NCBI RefSeq assembly: GCF_021026095.1
Contig: NZ_JAJNCU010000002.1
Coordinates: 186,001-250,000 of the forward strand
Length of the DNA: 64,000 nucleotides
Direction of reading: 5' to 3'
From: Salinicoccus halitifaciens
GTDB taxonomy: Bacteria; Bacillota; Bacilli; Staphylococcales; Salinicoccaceae
Shown one piece after another: positions 58,074 to 64,000 of this stretch (position 1 is its first letter; the number at the start of each line of letters is the position of its first letter). The position numbers and the translations under genes were made by a program. Below the pieces are notes generated by a model. It had not been told where the DNA came from. It did no database searches and saw nothing but the letters and a program-made list of their open reading frames with translations.

Positions 58074-59066
58074 ATGACTACACAGAATACGTTCCATAAA
58101 GATACATGGGAATTATATAAAGGACTGGAAATGTCCAAACAATTGACATCCGGAAAGACATTGGCTGCACTTGCAGATGAGTATCCTGAGGTGGTCGCAA
58201 TGAGTGCAGATCTGAGTAAACCAACAGGTTTATGGCCATTCGCTAAAGAGTACCCGGAGCGCTTTTTCAACTTCGGTTTGGCTGAAAAAAATATGGTTAC
58301 AGCTGCGGCTGGTCTCGCTTCCACCGGTAAAATTCCATTTGTTTCAACTTATGCTTCTTTTCTCGGTGTACTTGCAGCAGAGAATATTAGAACTGCTGTC
58401 GCTTATCCGAATTTGAATGTTAGGTTGATAGGTACACATACAGGAATTGCAATGGGTTTTTATGGCACATCGCATCACGCAACTGAAGACATTTCGATTA
58501 CAAGGGCGATGGCAAACATGACTGTTATTTCGCCGGCGGATGGTGTGGCTTTGGCAGAAATGATTGAAGAATCTGTAAGAACTTACGATGGACCGATTTA
58601 TTTCAGAGTCAGCCGTGGCAGGGAAGAGCCTGTATACACTGAGAGTAAGGAAGTTCAAAATAAAATCGGTAAAGCAAATATCCTTAGAGACGGCTCGGAC
58701 TTGACCATTATTGCATGTGGAATTGAGGTGCTTCAGGCACTGAGAGCAGCTGATCAATTGAGTGAGGCGGGTATAGAAACGCGTGTCATTGATATGCATA
58801 CAATCAAACCTATGGATGTTGAAGCAGTGTTGAATGCAGCTGAAGAAACAGGTGCTGTCCTCACAGTAGAAGAACATAATATCCAAGGCGGGCTTGGTAG
58901 TGCAGTGGCAGAGGTACTGATGGAGTCGAATGTATCATGTAAATTTAAACGCCATGGTTTCTATGATGAAAACTCCTTAATTGGTAAGCCTTATCACTTA
59001 TATAAACATTATAAATTGGATGCGGAAGGTATTGCTTCTGTAGCTAAAGAATTTTTGAATAAGTAA
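58074..59066 (+). CDS. transketolase-like protein, C-terminal subunit
   Basis: The 330-residue pyrimidine-binding half plus C-terminal domain has catalytic Glu71 in NFGLAEKNMV (usually GIAEQNM). The THTGIAMGFYGTSHHATEDISI loop follows, where common transketolases have GEDGxTHQ. FRVSRGREEPVYTE replaces the usual GRPKVP region that contacts sugar phosphate. These changes hint at a non-standard, perhaps unphosphorylated substrate. GGAGGAC overlaps the end of the N-subunit gene and precedes the ATG by 7-8 bp, so the two halves are translationally coupled. Confidence 0.88.
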   Translation: MTTQNTFHKDTWELYKGLEMSKQLTSGKTLAALADEYPEVVAMSADLSKPTGLWPFAKEYPERFFNFGLAEKNMVTAAAGLASTGKIPFVSTYASFLGVLAAENIRTAVAYPNLNVRLIGTHTGIAMGFYGTSHHATEDISITRAMANMTVISPADGVALAEMIEESVRTYDGPIYFRVSRGREEPVYTESKEVQNKIGKANILRDGSDLTIIACGIEVLQALRAADQLSEAGIETRVIDMHTIKPMDVEAVLNAAEETGAVLTVEEHNIQGGLGSAVAEVLMESNVSCKFKRHGFYDENSLIGKPYHLYKHYKLDAEGIASVAKEFLNK

Positions 59067-59108
59067 AAGGTAAAATATAAAAAAGAAATTTAACGGGGAG
59101 TTGGAACA

Positions 59109-59870
59109 ATGGACTTTGAAGGAAAAGTGGCTTTAATCACCGGGGGCGGATCAGAAAAAGGCATAGGTAGAGCCACAGCCCTTAAACTGAGTGAACGCGG
59201 CGCTACTGTCATCCTTGCAGATGTGAATGGTGAAGGTGCTAAAAAAGTAGCTGAGGGAATAAAAAAGGATGGCGGTAATGCAATCGGTATTACAATAGAC
59301 GTGACGGATTATAAGCAAGTTAATGAAACAGTAAAGCAATTAAAAGATGAGCACGGTAAAATAGACATTCTTGTGAATAACGCAGGGATTTCAAGACCGA
59401 CAAGGGTGCTGGATATTACGGAAGATGAATGGGATCTTGTATTCGATATTAATATGAAAGGCCTCTTCTTTGTTACTCAGGCAGTTCTCAAATCGATGAA
59501 AGAAGAGAAATACGGCAGAGTCATCAACTTAAGTTCCGTCTCTGGAAAGCGCGGGGGTGGAATCTTTGGCGGCTCACATTACTCAGCAGCGAAAGCAGGC
59601 GTAACCGGCTTCACTAAAGCCATCGCAAGAGAGATGGCGGAATTTAATATCACTTGTAATACTGTTGCCCCTGGATTGGTGGGGGGAACAAATATTACGG
59701 GAGGCTTACTTACAGAAGAAGCAGAAAAAGAGATTATTAAAAGTATTCCTTTGAAGCGGGTAGGGAGTGTGGATGATATCGCATACTCCATTGCTTTCCT
59801 TGCTTCAGAAGAAGCAGGCTACATTACAGGGGAAGAATTAGATATCAATGGAGGTTCACATATCGATTAG
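59109..59870 (+). CDS. SDR family oxidoreductase of the transketolase/TRAP cluster
   Basis: This 253-residue classical short-chain dehydrogenase has the cofactor loop GGGSEKGIGRA (11-21), NNAGIS, the catalytic Ser in NLSSVSGKRGG, and Tyr/Lys in HYSAAKAGV. The ADVN strand end indicates NAD. It is similar to 3-oxoacyl-ACP reductase-like sugar and polyol dehydrogenases. It lies 42 bp after the transketolase genes and upstream of the TRAP genes, so it probably oxidises the imported substrate to the ketose used by the transketolase, or reduces the product. GGGGAG precedes the ATG. Confidence 0.88.
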   Translation: MDFEGKVALITGGGSEKGIGRATALKLSERGATVILADVNGEGAKKVAEGIKKDGGNAIGITIDVTDYKQVNETVKQLKDEHGKIDILVNNAGISRPTRVLDITEDEWDLVFDINMKGLFFVTQAVLKSMKEEKYGRVINLSSVSGKRGGGIFGGSHYSAAKAGVTGFTKAIAREMAEFNITCNTVAPGLVGGTNITGGLLTEEAEKEIIKSIPLKRVGSVDDIAYSIAFLASEEAGYITGEELDINGGSHID

Positions 59871-59885
59871 CAAAATTATGTCAGC

Positions 59886-59912
59886 AGAAGGTCAAATGAC
59901 CTTCTTGCTTTT
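59886..59912 (+). terminator. partial terminator between the SDR and TRAP genes
   Basis: AGAAGGTCA (59886-59894) pairs with TGACCTTCT (59897-59905), followed by TGCTTTTTA. It may reduce readthrough rather than stop it. Confidence 0.6.
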
Positions 59913-59921
59913 TAAATGATA

Positions 59922-59935
59922 TGTATGCGCTTACA
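59922..59935. promoter_or_regulatory. CcpA-type cre site before the TRAP genes
   Basis: TGTATGCGCTTACA matches TGWAANCGNTNWCA at 13 of 14 positions and shares ATGCGCTTACA with the site at 47849-47862. It lies 51 bp before the dctP start. Confidence 0.65.
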
Positions 59936-59985
59936 TAAAAATTCAATTTGCACTTTCTTTGTGGAACTTAAAAAGGGGTGAAGGT

Positions 59986-60984
59986 ATGAAGTTCATCAGA
60001 ATATTCATGTTAAGCATTATTGCCATATTATCGTTGACCGTAATATACATCTTCATATTTGAAGGAGATATAGTTGACTCAGAAGAAGAAGTGACGATTC
60101 GTTTTGCACATGGACAGCCTGAGACCAACGAAAGACATCTTGCGGTGATTCATTTTAAAGAACTGGTTGAGGACCAATCTGATATGAATGTGAGAATCTA
60201 TCCAAATGAACAATTAGGTTCAGAAGCGGAAATGATTGAAAGCGTGACCTTGAATGATCTTCAAATGGTTGCTGCAAGTGCATTTAGTCAATATAATCCG
60301 AATATCAGTATTTTTGAATTACCGTATTTATTCGACTCTTATGAAGAAGCATGGAAAGTGCTCGATGGGGAAGTGGGACAGGAAGTAGCCGAACCATTGC
60401 TGGAAGATAACTTACGAATAATAGCCTATTTTGAAAACGGCATGCGCCATGTCACCGCCAACAAGAAGATAGAGGAACCAGAAGATTTTAATGGACTTAG
60501 CATAAGGACCCCGGAATTTCCGATCTCACTTGCAACATTTCAGGCTTTAGGTGCGAATCCGACACCTATGGCATTCGGCGAGTTGTATATGGCATTGCAA
60601 CAAGGTACAGTCGATGCGCAGGAAAATCCAATGGCAAATACGTATACGAGCCGTTTCCAGGAGGTCCAAGAATATCTCAATAAGACATCGCACCAGTATA
60701 TGCCTCTTCCGGTAGCCATCAGTGATGATTTCTGGAACTCTTTGTCCTCTGAACAACAGGACATTGTTGAAACGAGTGCACAGGAAGCTGCCCAATACCA
60801 TAGGAATTTAATCGTTGAAAGTGAAGAACAGATTGAAGAGGAACTGATTAAAGAAGGGATGGAAATTGTGGAGATGGATACAGAACCATTTAGGGAGCAG
60901 ATTGAAAGTGTGCATCAAGATTATAGAGATATTTACGGAGATGAGCTCCTGGATAAAATCCTGGAAGAACTCGATAGTGAATGA
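59986..60984 (+). CDS. TRAP transporter substrate-binding protein DctP
   Basis: This 332-residue extracytoplasmic solute receptor has an uncleaved or weakly cleaved N-terminal anchor (about 5-25) and no lipobox. DctP features are IRFAHGQPETNERHLAVIHFKELVED, YPNEQLGSEAEMIESV, FELPYLFDSYEEAWKVLDGEVGQEV and the ligand-carboxylate Arg in LSIRTPEFP. GELYMALQQGTVDAQENP follows. Together with DctQ and DctM it imports an organic acid or acidic sugar with sodium. GGGGTGAAGG precedes the ATG. First gene of the dctPQM set. Confidence 0.9.
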   Translation: MKFIRIFMLSIIAILSLTVIYIFIFEGDIVDSEEEVTIRFAHGQPETNERHLAVIHFKELVEDQSDMNVRIYPNEQLGSEAEMIESVTLNDLQMVAASAFSQYNPNISIFELPYLFDSYEEAWKVLDGEVGQEVAEPLLEDNLRIIAYFENGMRHVTANKKIEEPEDFNGLSIRTPEFPISLATFQALGANPTPMAFGELYMALQQGTVDAQENPMANTYTSRFQEVQEYLNKTSHQYMPLPVAISDDFWNSLSSEQQDIVETSAQEAAQYHRNLIVESEEQIEEELIKEGMEIVEMDTEPFREQIESVHQDYRDIYGDELLDKILEELDSE

Positions 60985-61003
60985 ACCAACAGGGAGTGGA
61001 TCG

Positions 61004-61510
61004 ATGATGAGAATTCTGAAGTGGCTTGATGAACATTTGGAAGAATATATTTTAGTGATTTTAAGTGTCTTCACTGTTGTTGTTATTTTTTCTCAAGTTG
61101 TTTTGAGATATATATTCAGCAGTTCCCTGCCATGGTCGGAAGAAATCGCCAGGTATGCTTTCATCTGGATGATTTATATAGGTGTAAGTTATGGGGTAAA
61201 AAGACAGAAGCATCTTAGTGTGGATGTTATCACGATGCTTTTTGAAAGAAAAGGCCAAATTATCATAAATATTATTAGCAATATACTATTCCTCATATTC
61301 GCACTTGTCATTACTTATTACGGCATTAATATCGTTGGAAGGATAACAAGGGAGTCTGCTGCGCTAGAGATACCGATGGAATATGTCTATCTCGCTCTTG
61401 TAGTAGGGATGATTCTGACAACAGTCAGGCTGGTACAGAATATTTACAGTAATTTCATGGATTTGAAAAATGGCAGAAATGATGAAGGATTGGAGGGAGA
61501 AACCTCATGA
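61004..61510 (+). CDS. TRAP transporter small permease DctQ
   Basis: The 168-residue protein has four membrane helices. The DctQ hallmark is present: VFTVVVIFSQVVLRYIFSSSLPWSEEIARYAFIWMIYIGVSYGVKRQKHLSVDVI. GGGAG lies 7 bp before the ATG at 61004. The gene overlaps dctM by four bases (ATGA), so the permease parts are translated together. Confidence 0.9.
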   Translation: MMRILKWLDEHLEEYILVILSVFTVVVIFSQVVLRYIFSSSLPWSEEIARYAFIWMIYIGVSYGVKRQKHLSVDVITMLFERKGQIIINIISNILFLIFALVITYYGINIVGRITRESAALEIPMEYVYLALVVGMILTTVRLVQNIYSNFMDLKNGRNDEGLEGETS

Positions 61511-62775
61511 CAGCTATCGTACTTTTTGCAAGCTTCTTTTTATTTATGTTCCTCTCGGTGCCCATCGCCATCTCATTAGGACTCGCCTTGATAGTAACAG
61601 CTTTGTATTCTCCTGATTTAACTCTGACGTTCCTTTCACAAAGCCTAATCACTTCGACAGACAGCTTTGTACTGATGGCCGTCCCTTTTTTTATACTTGC
61701 TGGAGAAATAATGGGCAGAGGTGGTATATCATCAAGATTGTTTGACGTAGCGAGTGTGTTTGTTGGCAGGTATACTGGCGGATTTGCAATGGCAGCAATT
61801 CTGACAAGTATGTTCTTTGCAGCTATTTCAGGATCTGGGCCAGCGACAGTGGCTGCAATTGGAGGTATGTTAATTCCGGCAATGGTGGCAGAAGGCTATG
61901 ACAGGAGATTTGCAACGGCTGTGATTGTATCTGCAGGTGCATTAGGAATCATCATTCCACCTAGCATACCTTTAGTCCTTTATGGTGTTGCAGGCAGTCA
62001 ATCCATAGGTGACCTCTTTATAGCAGGCATCATTCCAGGTGTTCTGGTCGGTCTTCTGCTAATACTTTACGCTTATTTCTATTCTAAAAAACAAGGATAT
62101 ACTGGGACAGGAGAATCTTTCAGTTTCAAAAAATTACTGTATGCAATAAATCGGGCAAAATGGTCATTATTGATTCCGGTAATCATACTTGGCGGTATAT
62201 ATGGTGGAATCTTTACACCAACTGAAGCAGCAGTCGTAGCAGTAGTCTATGCAACTGTGGTTAGTCTTTTCCTTCACAAAGAGATAAAACTCAGAGATTT
62301 TCATGTGGCTATCAGAGAAGCGGCATTGAGTTCGGTAGTAATATTACTCATTATAGGTACGGCCAATGCTTTTGGCACTGTACTTTCTATGGAGCAAATC
62401 CCTCAAGTTGTCGCTGAAGGATTCTTATCCATAACGGAAAATACAATCATGTTAATGATACTGATTATCATACTTCTACTCATTATCGGATTATTTATCG
62501 ATACTTCAGCAGCAGTCATTATATTCACACCAATCTTATTACCAATGGTTATTGAAATAGGGATCAATCCAATTCATTTCGGAATTGTGATGATTGTAGC
62601 ACTTTCAATTGGATTTATCACACCACCGATGGGGGTGAACTTATTTGTAGGTTCAAGTATTTCGGGGTTAAGTGTACCAATCTTAGCGAAAGCAGTCATG
62701 CCTTTCTTTATTGTATTGCTGCTTGGGTTAATTATTATTACATTAATTCCACAAATATCATTGATGCTGTTATAG
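61507..62775 (+). CDS. TRAP transporter large permease DctM
   Basis: This 422-residue ion-coupled permease of the DctM family has about 12-13 helices. Signatures are FILAGEIMGRGGISSRLFDVA, FAAISGSGPATVAAIGGMLIPAMVAEGYDRRFATAVIVSAGALGIIIPPSIPLVLYGV, GGIYGGIFTPTEAAVVAVVYA and GFITPPMGVNLFVGSSISG. It overlaps dctQ by four bases and ends in a terminator. With DctPQ it forms a complete transporter for the AT-rich catabolic cluster. Confidence 0.92.
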   Translation: MTAIVLFASFFLFMFLSVPIAISLGLALIVTALYSPDLTLTFLSQSLITSTDSFVLMAVPFFILAGEIMGRGGISSRLFDVASVFVGRYTGGFAMAAILTSMFFAAISGSGPATVAAIGGMLIPAMVAEGYDRRFATAVIVSAGALGIIIPPSIPLVLYGVAGSQSIGDLFIAGIIPGVLVGLLLILYAYFYSKKQGYTGTGESFSFKKLLYAINRAKWSLLIPVIILGGIYGGIFTPTEAAVVAVVYATVVSLFLHKEIKLRDFHVAIREAALSSVVILLIIGTANAFGTVLSMEQIPQVVAEGFLSITENTIMLMILIIILLLIIGLFIDTSAAVIIFTPILLPMVIEIGINPIHFGIVMIVALSIGFITPPMGVNLFVGSSISGLSVPILAKAVMPFFIVLLLGLIIITLIPQISLMLL

Positions 62776-62786
62776 AATCAAAATAG

Positions 62787-62825
62787 AAAAAGACTGGCGG
62801 GGGCAAGAGGCCGTCAGTCTTTTTA
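62787..62825. terminator. terminator of the TRAP operon and convergent CNNM gene
   Basis: AAAAAGACTGGCGG (62787-62800) pairs with CCGTCAGTCTTTTT (62811-62824, one G-T pair), flanked by A and T runs. Confidence 0.85.
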
Positions 62826-62840
62826 TTTCTGATATGAATA

Positions 62841-64000
62841 TTATTTTGAATGAGAGCCCGTTTCCACAAGCTGCCTCGTTATTTTGACCGTATGGATCCT
62901 TCTATCACCGACCTCGAGTATCTCAAAGACGAGACCTTCAGTTTCCAGTGTCTCACCGGTCTCGGGGAGGTAGCCGAGCTCGCCGAGTATGAAGCCGGCG
63001 AGGTTGTCATCCTCATCCGGGATATCCCCATCGAGCATGTTGTTCAGCTGGTGGAGGGGGATCTTGCTGTCGCAGATGATTTCATCGTCGGTGTGTTTCT
63101 TGACCATGACGCCGTCCACGTCGGTTTCATCCCTGATTTCCCGGCCGATCATGGTTTCGATCAGTTCCTCGTGGGTGAGGATCCCTTCCGTGCCGCCGTA
63201 CTCGTCGAGTACGATTGCGAGGTGTTTATTCTCCTGGAGCATCCGTTTGAAGACTACGTCGACCGGCTGGAATTCGTAAATTGTAAGCGGGTCGAGGTCG
63301 GAGAAGTCCGTGATGGCTTTCTCCGTCTGATCGGACCATGCGACGAAGAATTTCGTGTGGAAGACGCCGATCATGTTGTCCAGGTCACCGTCATAGACAG
63401 GGTAGCGGCTGTACCTTGAGTGAAGCATGACTTTCTTCGCATCCTCATAGGATATATGCGCGCTGAGTGCATCGACTTCCGTCCGGGGTGTCTGCAGGAT
63501 ATCCGCAACATTCAGGTCCGGGAAATCGAGCACGCCTTTCAGGCTGTATACTTCATCATTTTCAAAAGTGCCTTCGGTGTGGCCGATGTCGACCATCGCG
63601 CGCATATCCGACCTTGAAATCGTCAGTTCCCGGCCGTCATCTTTTCCAAGGAGCTTGATTGTCGTCTTGGTGATCAGGTTAAGCAGGAAAATGAATGGTC
63701 TGAGGACGAAGAGGATGGCCATCGTCGGATAGTAGACGATATGGGAAATCCTTTCGGGGAAAGCGGCTGCCACTGATTTTGGCAGGACTTCTGCGAAAAT
63801 GATGATGAGAACGGTGAGGATCGCGGTCGTGATGCCGATGTTCCAGCCGTATTCAATCGCAACGATGGTGACGAGCGACGGCAGGACGATATTCGGCAGG
63901 TTGTTTGCGATGAGGATACCCGGGATGAAGATTGTCGGGTTGTTGACGAGCTTCAAAAGACGCTCGGATTTTTTATCGCCGCTTCGGGCTTTCATCTGCA
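62841..64000 (-). CDS. CNNM/CorC family transporter (HlyC/CorC), N-terminus outside the window
   Basis: The frame is open to the right edge, so the first part of the membrane domain is missing. The visible 385 residues or so hold the rest of the DUF21/CNNM transmembrane domain (NPTIFIPGILIANNLPNIVLPSLVTI to about residue 110). Two CBS domains follow (about 150-270, with DILQTPRTEVDAL and RYSRYPVYDGDLDNMIGVFH). The C-terminal CorC_HlyC domain contains DEYGGTEGILTHEELIETMIGREIRDETD. The family moves magnesium or other divalent ions, often sodium-coupled. Confidence 0.88.
   Translation of the reverse strand, partial: QMKARSGDKKSERLLKLVNNPTIFIPGILIANNLPNIVLPSLVTIVAIEYGWNIGITTAILTVLIIIFAEVLPKSVAAAFPERISHIVYYPTMAILFVLRPFIFLLNLITKTTIKLLGKDDGRELTISRSDMRAMVDIGHTEGTFENDEVYSLKGVLDFPDLNVADILQTPRTEVDALSAHISYEDAKKVMLHSRYSRYPVYDGDLDNMIGVFHTKFFVAWSDQTEKAITDFSDLDPLTIYEFQPVDVVFKRMLQENKHLAIVLDEYGGTEGILTHEELIETMIGREIRDETDVDGVMVKKHTDDEIICDSKIPLHQLNNMLDGDIPDEDDNLAGFILGELGYLPETGETLETEGLVFEILEVGDRRIHTVKITRQLVETGSHSK

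Overview
The window looks like chromosomal DNA of a low-to-mid GC Gram-positive bacterium (Bacillota). The best guess is a halotolerant Staphylococcaceae member of the Salinicoccus/Jeotgalicoccus kind. That is inference: two NorB-like exporters, the dgkB/rlmD neighbourhood, DUF1413 and CotF-like small proteins, sigma-B type promoters (GTTTAT-N14-GGGTAT), CcpA-type cre boxes, strong AGGAGG ribosome sites, and exported proteins very rich in Asp/Glu. I saw no rRNA, tRNA, transposase, prophage or CRISPR array.

Layout. 1-8.7 kb: end of a methyltransferase, formaldehyde dehydrogenase fdhA, an eleven-unit 51-bp repeat array, an acidic exported protein, a GrpB-like protein, then dgkB, a cytoplasmic 5'-nucleotidase, rlmD, a GNAT acetyltransferase and a YwqK/MORN protein. 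8.8-13.5 kb: a frameshifted membrane-protein gene, a TPP riboswitch driving tenA alone, a VLRF1 release-factor homologue, a 41-bp repeat array, DUF1413 and DUF429 proteins. 13.5-18.3 kb: a NorB-like exporter, an MFS-TetR operon with its operator, a quinone oxidoreductase. 18.4-28.7 kb: a 52-bp repeat array, a DUF3169/XRE pair, an abgB-abgT pair, SDR proteins (one sigma-B controlled and lacking the catalytic lysine), gltS, a cytosine-deaminase-like amidohydrolase, a lipoprotein and a YwaF-like protein. 28.7-37.5 kb: glpQ, a second 51-bp array of different sequence, a LysR regulator divergent from another NorB-like exporter, two tandem orphan peptide-binding lipoproteins, another copy of the first 51-bp array, and a cytoplasmic class A beta-lactamase-like hydrolase. 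37.5-46 kb: ggt, ctaG/DUF2243, a sigma-B-driven YflT/YsnF stress protein, ybaK, two CotF-like genes, a double AhpD protein and an acetamidase. 46-56 kb: M20 peptidase, TetR/SDR, YkvI and YjiH membrane proteins, a 2-hydroxyacid dehydrogenase, and a GAF-LuxR regulator divergent from an alcohol/aldehyde dehydrogenase operon. 56-62.8 kb: an AT-rich catabolic island with a LacI regulator, split transketolase, SDR and a TRAP transporter. The window ends inside a CNNM/CorC transporter gene.

How it fits together. Much of the window is accessory metabolism and stress response: aldehyde and alcohol detoxification, peptide/glutamyl/acyl-amino-acid salvage, efflux and sigma-B general stress genes. Three units have readable local switches: TetR boxes over the promoters of the MFS-TetR operon and of the SDR at 47.9 kb, and a LacI-type box inside the transketolase promoter. 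CcpA-like boxes precede the 47.9-kb SDR and the TRAP genes.

The most unusual signal is a set of six intergenic tandem arrays in four unrelated sequence families. All share one architecture: a hairpin of 8-10 bp arms around a 9-15 nt loop, repeated every 41, 51 or 52 bp. In the GTTTAG family the two arms co-vary. I do not recognise this as a named repeat class.
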